64,000 nt of DNA. Origin: Carex sylvatica (Eukaryota; Streptophyta; Magnoliopsida; Poales; Cyperaceae). The notes below the pieces were generated by a model. It made no database searches. It was not told where the DNA came from and saw only the letters and a program-made list of their open reading frames with translations. Where the stretch lies: assembly GCA_964058845.1 (NCBI GenBank), contig CAXKVR010000157.1, forward strand, positions 248,001-312,000, in the 5' to 3' direction. Position 1 is the stretch's first letter. The number at the start of each line of letters is the position of its first letter. The position numbers were made by a program, and so were the translations under genes. Positions 46,438 through 58,831 of this stretch are shown one piece after another.

Positions 46438-47457
46438 CTGAAAAGAAACATAATCGGGACCTCGTCACCGCTAGAATCCACGAATATGACGGCACCACAC
46501 AAATCCAGCACAAACGCCCTAATATACTTGCAATATAAAATAATTAATATAAATAATTGAGATTATTTATGAATTAGTAAGTTATTTTAAATAGTGTAAC
46601 GGTACCTCCTGACCGCCTCAAGGTCATCAGTCTCAAGATATATCTGATTCTGGAAGAAGTGAGACCGGAGTGCCGCTAAAGAAATACAGTACCCAGAAGA
46701 TCGGAAGTCATCCTTATCCCCATTCTTCTTCTTCAATTTCTTCTACAGAGTCTTCGCATGACACCCTAACAACTCTGGTATCATATTCTGCAGGTCTGGA
46801 TGGTCTGAGATACCATTTATGGGGTCGCCATCAATACGTAAACCCCACAAGACGCTCACATCACCAAGGGTGACTGTCATCTCCCCAACCGAGATATGAA
46901 ATATATGGGTCTCAGGTCGCTATCTCTCTGCTAGACCATGCATAAGAGATTGATCGATCTTACTTTGCGGCATGGTGGCAATCTGATACAATCCAAGATT
47001 AATGAGGCATCGCTGCATCATCGGATGGGTAACAAATGGAATCTCTGACCTGCGGTGCCTCACCGTAAGCATCACATCGTCCTGTATTTATTATCAATTT
47101 GTGAGACTCAAATTGTGTTATTTTTTTAGTAATATTTACATTACGTATAATAATCACGTACCTCAATAGATGCCAATGAGACGCGGTGCTTAACATGATG
47201 GGTTCATAGAAAATGACTAAATGTATCAGGATCATGCCAGCCATCTCTAGTCCTGGCCTCAGACGACGGACCCGCTCCAATCAGATCCTCATATGACGAC
47301 AGACTCTCTCCAGTTGGATCCACCGAAGACGTGCTCGCTCCAGTCGAATCCACCGATGACGTGCCCGCTCCAGTTGGATCCACATCATCTAGACCCGCTC
47401 CAACTGGACCTGCTGCAGGCGCAGGTCGTACTCCCCATCATCGTCTAGATCTGGGCA
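46437..47457 (-). pseudogene. Plant mobile domain (PMD / MAIL-like) gene, degraded
   Basis: Three exon-like blocks on the minus strand: 47457-47162, 47081-46601 and about 46541-46437. The first begins MPRSRR, hits a TGA, and has a tandemly repeated GAGTSSVDSTG-type linker. The second carries the PMD core phrase VGEMTVTLGDVSVLWGLRID and ends ETDDLEAVRRY; the third gives ARAFVLDLCGAVIF. A TAG stands where the family has Trp before RPETH, and another stop follows ELLGCHAKTL. PMD proteins occur both as host factors (MAIN, MAIL1 in silencing and development) and as passengers of Mutator-like and other transposons; the convergent transposase makes the latter likely. Confidence 0.8.
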
Positions 47458-48757
47458 TACTACATTTACAAAAATATATATATTAATCAATCACACTTTA
47501 TTTTCTTTTATGGTTGTAATCAATCACAATTTAGATGTACATTTTATCTACTATTAATATGAAATTTTATTTACTCAAATTATATGAAATTTTATTTACT
47601 ATTAAATTTTATTCACTATGAAATTTTATTCACTATTAAATTTTATGATAATAGAAAATTTTATTCACTATTAAATTTTATTCACTATTAAATTTTATAA
47701 AAATAAAAAATTTTATTTACTAAAATTAAAAATCCCGTTTTAGCATGGACATATTTTATAGTATGAAATTCACTTTTTAAAATTAAAATTATTGTGAAAA
47801 TTGACAAACAAATAAAATTTGCAAAAAACAAAAATTTACAATAAAATCGACAAACATGCAATTTACTTGGAAAAAATATGCAATTTTTAAACAAATTTTG
47901 ATATACTTCAAAATGATTTGTTTTACTTAAAATTAATTTGTATTAATATATACATGTCTTTCGTCAACTAACTTCAAAATATTCTCAACCCTAAATTTTT
48001 TAAACCATAAACTCTAACTCTAAATTTTTAAACAAATCAAACAATTCAACCATAATAACCCTAAATTGAATCATAAACCCTAAATTCAAGAAAGAGAACC
48101 ATAAATCCTAAATTTTTAAGCAATTCACAATTCACAACCATAAATCCTAAATTGAACTATATCACATTAAAAAACTTTAAGCAATTCTACCATAATAATT
48201 TTTTTTATTAATAATCCCCAATCCAAGCAATTCGATAAAGAACCTAATTCGAACAATTCAACCAATCCTACAAATTCAAGCAATTCAAGCAATTCAACTA
48301 ATTCGAGCAATTCAACTAATTCGTGCAATTCAACAAATTCGAAACAACTCTAATTCAACTAATTCAACCAATTCAACCATTACCGAGTCACAATTCAACC
48401 AATTCACCAATTCAACAATTATCGAGTCACTAATTCTAAACCTAACCCTAAATTGAACTAATCGAATCGAAAAAAAAATTACATTCAAGAGAAGCTTGGT
48501 ACAGCGGCAGTGGCGGTGCTCGGTGTAGCGACAGTGATGGTGCTCGATGCAGCGGCAAGGACAGCGGTGGTGGCACCGAGCGAGAGAGAAAGTGAGCGAG
48601 GGAAAGGAGAAAACGAAAGGGAGAGGAGCGGAGCAGTGGCGGCGACAGCGGCGGTGGCGGAGATGGGCGGCTGGGCGCAGCTTTTTTGTTTCCTTTCTAG
48701 TTAAGGATGAAGCAGAAAAGAGGGAGGGAGGGGGGGTTCACGGGTTGTGTTAAAAGC
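47458..48757. other. Upstream part of the PMD-carrying MULE, low complexity
   Basis: 47560-47700 has TTCACTATTAAATTTTA repeats; 48180-48440 has CAATTCAACTAATTCGAG-type repeats; 48495-48680 is GC-rich with AGCGGCAGTGGCGGTG and GTGCTCG repeats. Open frames in the GC-rich part are composition artefacts. No gene seen. Confidence 0.55.
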
Positions 48758-48947
48758 ATGCATAGTGGACCGCCCCGCAGGGGGGCGGTTTGCTTGGGGA
48801 GCGGACCGCCTATGGAGAGGGGACGGTTTGCTTGAATATTTGGACCGCCTGTGAGCCTGACGGTCGGAGTATTAATAAAAAAAAACAGTCTGCATGAGTA
48901 TTGTTAAAATATTTGTTTTTTTTTAGGATATTAATAAAAATGGCCGG
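48758..48947 (-). mobile_element. MULE terminal region, copy C
   Basis: GCATAGTGGACCGCCCCGCA, GGGGCGGTTTGCTTGGGG, CTGACGGTCGGAGTATTAAT and a final ATTAATAAAAATGGCCGGC parallel copies A and B. It is the right end of the element that carried the PMD gene. The lipase 5' region resumes a few bases later (ATGTGATTACAAAAG), as seen by comparison with the exon 1 duplicate at 25.5 kb. Confidence 0.7.
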
Positions 48948-49186
48948 CAAAATGGGATGTGATTACAAAAGTAGAAAGAAAACCCTTGTCTGATTTTTAT
49001 AATTGCCAACTATCTAATCAGTCCCTCTCTCGTTTTTATTCAGTATATTTGGTCGCGTCTTTTGCAATTTGCACCGTGCAATTTTCAAAATTTATACGTC
49101 TCTAAGTCTTCGCTCATCACTCTCAAGCCTAGGGTTTCGTACTTCGACTGACGAATATCTCACTCTCTCTCTCTCTCCCCTGATTA

Positions 49187-52100
49187 ATGCTAGCGGCGGC
49201 GTCGATGGCCGGAATGACCGTTTTATCGGCTGGCCAGCCGCGTCGGGACAACTGGCACCGTGCGGTGACGCGAATCAAGCTGTGGGGTTCAACTACACAG
49301 GAGCAGAGTCAGCAGACAGAGAGGAGTAAGTGGGTGTGCTGCTTCTGGTCACCGGTGGTGAAGCACAAGGAGAAGTTGAAGGAGAAGGAGAAGGAGACGT
49401 ACCTGGCAGTGGAGCCCACCCGCGGTGGAGGAGAGGACATTTGGAGCGCGAAATCCGAGGCGGCTGAGCAAGGCCGATTTCCCGAGCATTTAATAATCAT
49501 GGTTAACGGCTTGGTTGGGAGGTGAACCTTTTTTTCTTTTCTTTTTTACAATTGAGCCCTGCATTGTTTATTGTTTTTAAATAACACCTGAATTTGTCAT
49601 ATTGAAAGGAACACTCAATTATTTTTTAGTAGATAACATGGAATAATCAATAATCTGTTACGATTCCACCCAACCCTTTTTCTCCCTTTATAATGAGATC
49701 AAAAGTAATTTAATTCAAGACAGCTGTGGTTAGATAGTTGTTTATTCGAGTTTTTAATTCACTGGTAATGATGTAGCTTCAATTCATTGTTACCTTATTA
49801 TATACATGTGTTCTTTATAATTAATTATTTGCTTCTACATCACAGTATATAAAATGAGTTCAGTTAAATCATAATAAAAGAATCTGAGCTCATCTTAATT
49901 GAACACCATTTTATTTGGTTACAGTGCAGAGGATTGGAGATTTGCAGCAGAGCAGTTTGTCAAGCGAATTCCAGATAAACTAATTGTACATCGTGCGTTC
50001 TTCATTCTCATTTCCTTTTTTAAACAACTTTCCTTATTTTCTAAATTTATGCCTGCTAAATTTAAAGCTGAAGGCTATCACTGATTGGACTGCGGGTATA
50101 TTTGAAAGATAATGATTCTTGTCAGAATGGTACCTCATGTGTATCCTATTGCCTCGCTTATTTATGGGCCTGGCTGTAGTCTGATTTTTAGAATAAAATC
50201 TTCAAGTTAAAATGTATTTGTAAGGAAGTAGTTATCATTAAAGTTGGAAACTGGATTTTGTACATTCCTGTTGTCTTTTTCTGGTTTGGGGGCAATATTT
50301 TTCGAAGGGTCTTACGAAAAGAAAGAACTTACTTTTTCAAAAGATTTAGACTTTGTCACCTTTGTTTTGGCAGAAGTTTAATTTGATGAACGCTTCACAA
50401 AATCACACTCAATGAAGCTCTAAAGGTTTTAGGGGTTTAGCTGAGAAATTAATGTGTAGGGACTGTTATCATCTCCTGTTTATAAGATACAAATATCTTA
50501 AAGGGGGCATACAATTCCTTGGTAGAGTTTTCTATATACCCTTCCAAAGTTTGGAAATGTTTAATGTACCTGTCACAAAATTAATAGTGCCCCTCAAAGT
50601 TATCAAATTTTCACTAGTGCTCATTCTCATGAGTTTGGATTAAATACGGTTAAATTTACCAAATCCATATTCTCTCCAATCTAAGTATATTTTATTATAG
50701 TGGACTCAATCTGCTGCCATGTCAATAATATACAAAACGTCTGATTTCTGTTCCTTCTCTTGTTAAGGCCAAACATTGCTCATGATTGGTACTTGCAACA
50801 CATATTCTTTAGTGAATTATTTGAATTGTTATGAATAATGATGAAACACATATTAGAAAAATTCCTGCTGCACCATGCACCCTTATAGTAAGATAAACAT
50901 TCTTCATATTCTCTTTAAGAGAATGAAGAAATTTATTTAACTTATCATCATTTGATAATTGTTTTGAAAGTATGATTTTCTTTAATGATATTCATAGGAT
51001 TATGAAAGACATTAGTGAGAGATCTTGGACTATATGGAATGAATTGCAGATTGCAAAAATTCCAGGCTAACAATTATGTGAATAATGGCATCACAATGTG
51101 AATGATAAAATTAAGTTAAATTTAGCAATTAGCTAAAGGCATCTGATTGGAGGCAATACTATATATATTGAGATTTAGGAAGTTGTATTTCAAAATGTTT
51201 GGAGGGGACATCGAACAGTTGTGTTTCTTTCATTTGTAAACATCTCCTTTTCTAATTCAAACTTTCTAAAGCAGGTAGTGAGTGCAACTCTGCTATGCTA
51301 ACATTTGATGGTGTTGACTTGATGGGTGAGAGGCTAGCTGATGAGGTAATAAATTCAACATTTAGTTACATACTTTCTTTTTTTTGTTGAAGGTTAGTGG
51401 CTTTAAATGCTAATTACATACTTTAGTGTTTCTTTTCAATAATAACAAGCATTGACTTTTGAAATTTAAAAATTAGATTTTGAATTCCCTCTATATCAAG
51501 CTTCTAAATAGCTAGCTATAGCGGTTTTGGACCCATAAAGCTAAGCTACGGGCTAAAATTGCGCTAATCAAGCTACGGCCGCTATAGCGGTAATAGTGGG
51601 CCGCTATAGCGGTAATAGTGGTCCGCTATAGCGCGTAGCGCGTAGCGACAATAGCGGTCCGCTATGCTACATGGGTTGTGATTTTGCAATTTTTTTTTTT
51701 TCTTCTGAAAACATGATTTTGCAATTTTAATGGGCCTTAATGCCTAGATTGATTTTTTTTACTTTATCAAGCTATATCAATACAATGGAATATGTGCGGG
51801 CTATACCGCTATATCAATTAAATTTTGTATCATGCATTAATATATGGTAGTGGTATATTTTGAATATAAAATATATCGATAGTTTTTGAATTAGGGATAT
51901 TTTGAATGACAATTTGAACTTTGTATTGGTTTAATATGAATATTAGAACTTCTTAATTAATTTGGTATTTTTTTTTCTTGATGAGACATTTTTACTATTA
52001 ATAGAAATATAAAATATAATTTTTGAAATAAAAAAACGCTATTTATAATAGCTTTCGCTATAGCTCCGCTATTCGCTAAAGCTTTTTTTTTTCGTCTTCC

Positions 52101-52485
52101 CGCTATACCGCTATAAACGCTATTTAGAACCTTGCTCTATATTGACCTCCATGGCTCTCATCTGTTTTTAAAAAGTTGGCATTGGTAATTCCCGCAAAAA
52201 CTGTTATACCAAGTAGAAGCAGGACCAGATGCAACTAGTCATATGTCAGTTTAGCATATTAAATACTGTCAGATTGAGTTATTCCTACACCAGAAATTGA
52301 CCAGTTTACAAAAATATATTGTATGAATATATTGTTAATGAAAATTGTAAGGCTAACAGAAAGTTTAGACTTTCTGTTTTAACAAAAGATATTAATCAAT
52401 TGTGTCATGTTGGACCTGGTCAGTACTGCCAATGCATCTACAACCTTCCCTTGACCAAGAAACCAACTCATCCACTTATATTAAA

Positions 52486-52516
<31 letters not shown>

Positions 52517-55500
52517 CAACCAGTTTGTCAGTTGCTGGTCAGGTTACAGGGGGGATCCATGTATTGGATAGGGGGGACTTAGCCACCAATATAAATTAAA
52601 AAGTTAACAGTTTTGTCCTTTATATTTTATGATTTGTACAAGTATTTATACATTTTAGCCCCTATTATAAAATAAAATTACAGTACAGTAACTTATTCAG
52701 CCCCCCAATTTTAATTTTCTAGTTCTGGCCCAGTCAGGTTAATAATTGTTCAGGCCTACCTACTAACATATTCGTTATAGGTAAGGTCAGTGGTGGTTCA
52801 AAGAAGAGGTGTACAGAAGATATCATTTGTGGCGCACTCATTAGGTGGGTTGGTGGCGAGGTACGCAATTGGAAGGCTCTATGAACAACCTTCTCAGTTT
52901 GACAGCAATATAAATGAAAGTAGTGGGGGAAAGGGCCTGATAGCAGGCTTAGTGCCTATGAATTTTATCACCTTTGCCTCTCCTCATCTTGGTTCGAGAG
53001 GGAATAAACAGGTAAGATGTGTTATATAGCCTGGATATTTTGCTTTTCTGTGGTCCTTTCTTTTTGTAAGGTTGATAGATTAGTAAAACGTTATGTGAAT
53101 TGCATGCACTATTATTAACGAATAACATCCAATTGCTATATAACTAGAAGGTGATTAAAATAAACATATTGTTTCCTCATCCAAATTGCTTTTAAAGCAG
53201 TTCATACTTGGAACCCCAAAATTGTACGGTGCATCCAACACCCCTTGTTTTCCAGGTGAACAATTTTATGTTAAAGCCATCTCACCATATATCATTTCAT
53301 TTACAACTGACACAGTATTTATGATCTTTGCATCTACCTTCTGATTTCTCGTTGTCATTTGCATATAGCACCTAAGCATTAAAATGACTGGGAAATCATA
53401 AAAAGAAAGAAAAGTTGTTGTCTACCTATTTTGATATAAAATCAGCCAAATTGATCCACCTTGACATTCTGCCTAATTGGCCTCATGACCATCTATTGGC
53501 TAGTATATCTTTGTTTTGGATTCGCTTCAATTGAACAAATAAGTATCAATATTTTGTTCTATATCGACAAAATACTTTATTTTGTTTTGTCTCTTCTCAT
53601 TAAGAATGTATTGCTGCTAAAATAAAGTGCTCTAATGAAAGAAAAGCAAAAGGAAATGGACTATATTTTTTTGAGTCTCATGCTTAGGGTTTTATTGAAC
53701 CAGCTACCATTTCTTTGCGGCCTCCCATTCTTGGAAAAGAGAGCATTGGAAACCGCACACTGGATTGCAGGAAGAACTGGAAAGCATTTGTTTCTCACTG
53801 ACAGTGATGATGGGAAGCCACCTCTTCTCCTTCGCATGGTTGACGACTCTGACAACATCAAATTCAGGTCTTTGTTCTTCTTCATTCTCTTTTGAAATAA
53901 AATGAAACATGTATTTGTTGCTAAGAAGAAATATAGAATGGAAGATTTGCCTATGCATGAGATATCATGCTTTTAGGATTAGGGAACTGAGAGAGTTCGG
54001 ATTAAATGGTTTGGTTTTCCGGTTAAATGGATTGGTTCGGTTCATTTTTTAAAACCGGTTTAATTGTAATTAAACCGAACCGAAAGAGTTTGGATTAAAC
54101 AGTTCTGTTTTTCCGGTTAAATGGATCGGTTCCGTTCATTTTTTATAACCAGTTTAATTGTTTGGTTTGGTTCGGTTTAGAAACTTTTAAAACCTGTTAG
54201 ACCCGTACTGACCGAAAAGAGGAGTATAATTCTGTTAAGCCTATAAAAAAAGTTATGAATGTTTTCTTTCTCCTTGAGTAGGAAAATCACTAAACCCTAA
54301 TTTAATGTTGTGTATTGAAATAAATAATTCTTTTGAGCCGATAAAAAAATTCAAAAAAATTAACAAAAACTCTTCATTTTTTTTGGCAGTCTTCTTATTT
54401 CGGTTCAACCATTTGTTTGGTTCGGTTGATAAGTTTATTTCGGTCAGTTTGGTTGTATTTTCAGAAACTGAATAAAATTTTGGTTTGCCTATTTTATTTC
54501 GGTTTTAACCAAACCGAAACAAACTGATAAACACGCCAATTCAGGATCATGTGTTGTGTGACGATTTTGCATTGGGAGGGGGCGGGGGTACAGGAGACAA
54601 TTTTATAATTACTTTCATCTTTGTTACACTTTTTTTAGGTCAGCTCTACGGTCTTTCAAGCGACGAGTTGCATATGCAAATGCGAACTTTGATCGTATCC
54701 TTTTTGCAATTATGTAAATTTAGCATACAACCTTTTGATTGCAATTTATCTCAGTATGTATCTTCTTAACTTCTTTTAAAAAGATATGGTGGGATGGAGA
54801 ACATCATCAATCCGTCGTCAGCATGAGTTACCGAATGTATGTGATAAGTTATGTCGCACTTATAATATTATTTCATTTCTCCATTCTCTATTCAATATAC
54901 TGGTTTCAATCTATATTTGTCCTTTTTAACTGTCAGCATCGGTTGCTTGTACGTGATGACAAATACCCACATATAGTACATGTTGATAAAGGAGACCTAG
55001 ATCGAAATAAAACAGAAGCATCATCATCAATACATGGCAGGTCTCAAGTAAATGACCTAGAAGGTCTGATTTTGCACTATTAACTCATTATTTGTCTTTT
55101 GAAATCTATTGAAATATTTACTGGAATTAAATGATAAGATCAAACATCTGCTTTAATTGTGTGCAGAGGAAATGATAAGAGGGCTAAGACAGGTATCATG
55201 GGAACGTGTGGATGTAAGCTTCCAGAAGAGTCGTCAGAGATATGTTGCACATAACACTATCCATGTATGTTAAATATAAAATAAGCCTTTTTATTATCAT
55301 GAAATTGCAAACAAGGCTATCTCATTCTAATGTTCTTTAAGTATGCCCCCTATTTTATAGGAAACTCTCTTAAACTTCCCTTTGGCAGGTTAACATAGTG
55401 AACTAGTTCTAGAAAATTCTAAGAAACCATGTGAAAAGCAGAGAACACTCTTCATTTGAGATTTGAGAAACCATGAGACTAGCTATCACGAGCTTAAGCT

Positions 55501-56624
55501 CACCAAATGGGTTTGTCAGAGAACTTGATCCATTAATCTTAAAAATTGTTGGATGAGCTTGAGACAAAGGGATTTGACTTATTGATATTAATCTACTTGA
55601 TGAGTGAAGCATTTATGTTTCTAACTTCTGATTTTTCAAGTTTGTTTTTGTATTAAGATCAAAATTTGAAAAATAAATTGGAGTTCACTTTCAACAATTT
55701 TTAATCTCTTGGTTTTATACAAACCAAACTAGAAAAATTAAAAAAATTGAAATTAATACATGTCCAGTTAAGTAGATCAGGAACCCCCTTGGTTAGCTTA
55801 TATTTACCCTAAAGCATTATTCTTCTAATTTAATTATGACATTCCTTTGAATTTAGGACGGTTAACTACTTGAGTTATTTTTCTGGGGTAATTTCATGTA
55901 TACCCTAAAAAACTTTTAAATTACGTGTTTCCCCTCTAAATTTCATTATATCATATTTACCTTAAATTTGAAGAACATACAAATCTATCCAATTTATTGC
56001 TTTTTGATTGAAACTCTTATTAAATTTATAAAAAATACCCAATTTCTCCTATATTATAAACTTAGAAAAATATGTAGCATGTGACCAATCATAATTGGGT
56101 AGTTTGTGAGGAGAAATGGTTCATTTTTCTACTTCATGCATACATATATAGTAACATTTATGTTTATGCTTTTGTGTGCGTCCCAAGTCGGGAAATGAAC
56201 GGTCTGCTCTCACAAACTGACCAACTATATTTTTTACACATGCTACATATTTTTTTAATTTTTTTAACGAAGGGTATAAATAGGTACTTTATAAATTTAA
56301 AATGTGTTTTAATAAATAAAAGGCAATAAATTGGGTAAATTTGTGATTTTTTTTTTTGAACTTTAGAAGTGTAAATGATATCATGAATTTTGCAAGGTGT
56401 AATATGTAATTTCAAGGTTTATGAGGGGTGTACATGCATTTCTTCCTGTTTTGCTTATATTCTTGTGTTTGATAAGCTCAATCTTTTTAGTATAGTCAAC
56501 CAACATCCGTAGTTCCTATAAGCTTTTTGCTTACGGAAGTAAACTTTTACAGGTGAAAAGCTACTGGCTGAACTCTGATGGAGAAGATGTTATTCTTCAT
56601 ATGATTGACAATTTTCTCGTCTAA
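49187..56624 (+). CDS. DUF676 alpha/beta-hydrolase (putative lipase), ten exons, intact
   Basis: Exons 49187-49521, 49925-49992, 51275-51345, 52781-53011, 53704-53867, 54639-54694, 54784-54836, 54937-55063, 55167-55264 and 56553-56624 join in phase with GT-AG borders, giving 424 residues. The first ATG was used; a second in frame at 49205 would give 418. The product matches plant DUF676 serine hydrolases along its length: HLIIMVNGLVG (oxyanion region), VAHSLGGLVARYAIG with nucleophile Ser178, MNFITFASPHLGSRG, CGLPFLEKRALETAHWIAGR, FKRRVAYANANFD and MVGWRTSSIRR. Family members are putative lipases or carboxylesterases of undefined substrate. No lesion was found. Introns 3, 4, 5 and 9 are long and several hold transposons. 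Paralogous fragments lie at 25510 and 60033. Confidence 0.93.
51497..52134. mobile_element. Non-autonomous hAT element in lipase intron 3
   Basis: Ends CAAGCTTCTAAATAGC and GCTATTTAGAACCTTG, flanked by identical octamers CTCTATAT (51489-51496 and 52135-52142). Subterminal GCTATAGCGGTAATAG repeats are dense near 51580-51665 and, inverted, near 52040-52115. 638 bp, no transposase. Confidence 0.92.
52475..52530. repeat. A-rich run in lipase intron 3
   Basis: Long A runs interrupted by G, followed by GGGGGGATCCATG and a segment ending CAGCCCCCC (about 52710). Probably another small repeat insertion, not resolved. Confidence 0.5.
53985..54545. repeat. AAACCGAAC/GGTTCGGTTT repeat element in lipase intron 5
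   Basis: Clusters of GGTTCGGTTC and AACCGAACCGAA in both orientations, including a direct repeat of TTTTCCGGTTAAATGGATYG at about 54015 and 54109. The arrangement resembles subterminal repeats of a non-autonomous hAT element; ends were not resolved. Confidence 0.5.
55265..56552 (+). other. Intron 9 of the lipase gene
   Basis: 1.29 kb between donor GTATGT and acceptor TTTTACAG. It contains a decayed foldback remnant (GAGCTTAAGCTCACCAAATG near 55490, GGTTAGCTTATATTTACCCT near 55790). No gene. Confidence 0.6.
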
Positions 56625-57280
56625 CTTCTTTGTTATTTTTATCTAACAAAACATTCCTCCAATTTGTGAAGTGTACCTAATTTTTTACCTTGAATACAGT
56701 TACAATTTTGTAGCTCGAAGACTGTCATGTATATTATTTATCATTAAATAAAAAGAATATTTTTTCTTGTAACAATTGCTATTTCATCTTTAATTGATAA
56801 TTTTTCTCTTGAAAATTTCAAATTATAGAATATGACTTTGGTTTGCTCCTTTATTCGACTAAGTTGGATGGGAATCCTTCAGTTCGAATTCTCTGGGACC
56901 AACTTCTCATACTAGTGTTGTCAACTTGTCATTGTATTTTTTTGTTAGATTATTATCATTATTAGCTTGATAAATTATGGAAAATGATATTGACAATGAC
57001 TAGAATATATTTTGACAATTAAAATTAAAATTATGAAACGAGTTCATCAGAAATCAGGTGAATTATTGAACGGTCAATATTTGCGAGCTTGGAAAAATTT
57101 GACGGTCAATTATTGAGGCCCACAAAAAGTCGGATTCCATAATGGCCTTGCCTTGCCCATCAAGCAATGGACCCACCAAATGTTAACCTTGCCCATCAAG
57201 CAATGGAAATGGAAATATCAATTTCATGCAGATGGCGAATAAAATAATAACCCGCACTCAGGAAGCATTACAACTCGAAA

Positions 57281-57288
57281 CTATAAAG
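57281..57288 (+). promoter_or_regulatory. TATA-like box of the P450 gene
   Basis: CTATAAAG lies 65 bp upstream of the chosen start codon, a plausible distance for a short 5' untranslated region. Confidence 0.5.
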
Positions 57289-57352
57289 CTCGAGCCAAGC
57301 TCACAGTTCTACCCATTCAATCCAAATCATTAATTTGATCCAAAACAAAAGT

Positions 57353-58831
57353 ATGGATCTTTCTTTAATTTTCTCATGCTTTCTCATCCCCATTCTTCTT
57401 CTCACATTATACCACTTCTTCAATCAAGACCCAAACAAACGCACCACCACATTTTGCCACAAAACCTACCCTCTTATCGGTGATTTGTTTGATGTCATTA
57501 AAAACCGGAACCGCATTTTTGAATGGACAACTGAAATCTTGATCGATAACCCGACCCATACAATGGTGTCACGAGTCACTGGTTTTCGTACCGGCATTCT
57601 AACCGCCAACCCGAAGAATGTTGAATACATTCTGAAAACAAAATCTGAAAACTACCCGAGAAGTGAAACAACCATATCCTTGCTGGAGGATCTCTTAGGT
57701 CATGGAATATTCAACTCTAATGGTGAGCACTGGCATTGGCAGCGTAAGACTGCCAGCTTGGCGTTCGCAACTGGCTCTCTGCGTGGTTTTATGGTGGACA
57801 CGTTTCACTCTGAGATCATACACCGACTCATTCCCTATGTGGAGAGAATGAGTGAGAAGGGGGAGCTTATAGACATCCAAGATGTTCTAGAGCGGTTTGC
57901 ATTTGATAACGTCAGCAGAGTTGTATTTGATGTCGACCCAGCAAGTCTAACTGAGGAGGGCTCCGAGTTAATGAGATCGTGTGCCGTGGCAATCGATTGT
58001 CTCATCAAGCGGTTTCCTATTGTGTGGAGGGGTATGAAATGGCTTAATATTGGGAGTGAAAAAAGGTTGAGAGAATCTATTGTTAAGATTAAGAGCCATG
58101 TAACAAGGATAATTCATGAGAAGTTAGAAAAACCTTCGAGTAAGAAGAACGATCTCATATCTCACATCGCCTCGAGTGAAGAACACACTATGGAGAATTT
58201 AGTAGATTTTGTCACTAACCTCCTACTTGCCGGTGGTGATACCGTCTCAGCTGCGCTGTCATGGTTTTTCTGGCTTGTGTTGACCCGACCTGATGTGGAG
58301 GAAAAAATTCTACAAGAGATAAGATCAATTAGAAACATTAAAACTTCCTCTAGTGAAATGTTTGGATATGATGAGTTAAGAGAGATGCATTACCTACATG
58401 CTGCCATAACAGAAGCCATGAGGTTATATCCTCCATTGGCAATTGACACACAATCATGCAAGGAAGACGACACTTTACCAGACGGAACAGTTGTTAAAAA
58501 GGGATGGCCAGTTAGTTACCATGCATATGCCATGGGTCGGATGGAGGATATATGGGGGGTAGACTGTAGCGAATATAAACCAGAGAGGTGGTTGGAGAAT
58601 GGGGTTTTCAAGCCCGAAAGTCCATTCAAGTACTCGGTTTTTCATGCCGGTCCAAGAATGTGTTTGGGAAAAGAGATGGCGTACATACAAATGAAATCGA
58701 TTACTGCATTCTTGTTTGAAAGGTATAAGATTGAAGTTGTGATGGAGGGGAAGCCAGACTATTTGGTAGGAGGAACATTAAAGATTAAAGGTGGACTGCC
58801 GGCCAAGTTCTCGAAGAGAGGACATAATTAA
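57353..58831 (+). CDS. Cytochrome P450, CYP94-type, intact and intronless
   Basis: 492 residues from ATG 57353 (GTATGGATC); the in-frame upstream region has no other ATG. An N-terminal hydrophobic anchor (about 3-22) fits an endoplasmic-reticulum enzyme. Visible landmarks: SENYPRSETTISLLEDLLGH and IFNSNGEHWHWQRKTAS of the CYP94/CYP86 clan; I-helix AGGDTVSAALSWFFW from residue 293; ExxR pair E354/R357; PERW at 410; and heme-binding FHAGPRMCLG with the cysteine ligand at residue 437. CYP94 enzymes are omega-hydroxylases of fatty acids or of jasmonoyl-isoleucine and are mostly intronless, as here. The substrate cannot be told from sequence. The next gene upstream, the lipase, ends about 730 bp before. 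Confidence 0.93.
   Translation: MDLSLIFSCFLIPILLLTLYHFFNQDPNKRTTTFCHKTYPLIGDLFDVIKNRNRIFEWTTEILIDNPTHTMVSRVTGFRTGILTANPKNVEYILKTKSENYPRSETTISLLEDLLGHGIFNSNGEHWHWQRKTASLAFATGSLRGFMVDTFHSEIIHRLIPYVERMSEKGELIDIQDVLERFAFDNVSRVVFDVDPASLTEEGSELMRSCAVAIDCLIKRFPIVWRGMKWLNIGSEKRLRESIVKIKSHVTRIIHEKLEKPSSKKNDLISHIASSEEHTMENLVDFVTNLLLAGGDTVSAALSWFFWLVLTRPDVEEKILQEIRSIRNIKTSSSEMFGYDELREMHYLHAAITEAMRLYPPLAIDTQSCKEDDTLPDGTVVKKGWPVSYHAYAMGRMEDIWGVDCSEYKPERWLENGVFKPESPFKYSVFHAGPRMCLGKEMAYIQMKSITAFLFERYKIEVVMEGKPDYLVGGTLKIKGGLPAKFSKRGHN

Noticed and set aside
48510..48753. Ala/Gly/Arg-rich open frames before copy C
   Set aside because: Composition artefact of GC-rich GGCGGTG-type repeats inside the MULE.
53635..53703. 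Upstream extension of lipase exon 5
   Set aside because: The open frame continues, but a clean TTGAACCAG acceptor at 53703 and family alignment place the exon start at 53704.
57335..57352. Upstream TTG start for the P450
   Set aside because: No ATG there; ATG 57353 has better context and gives the usual N-terminal anchor.
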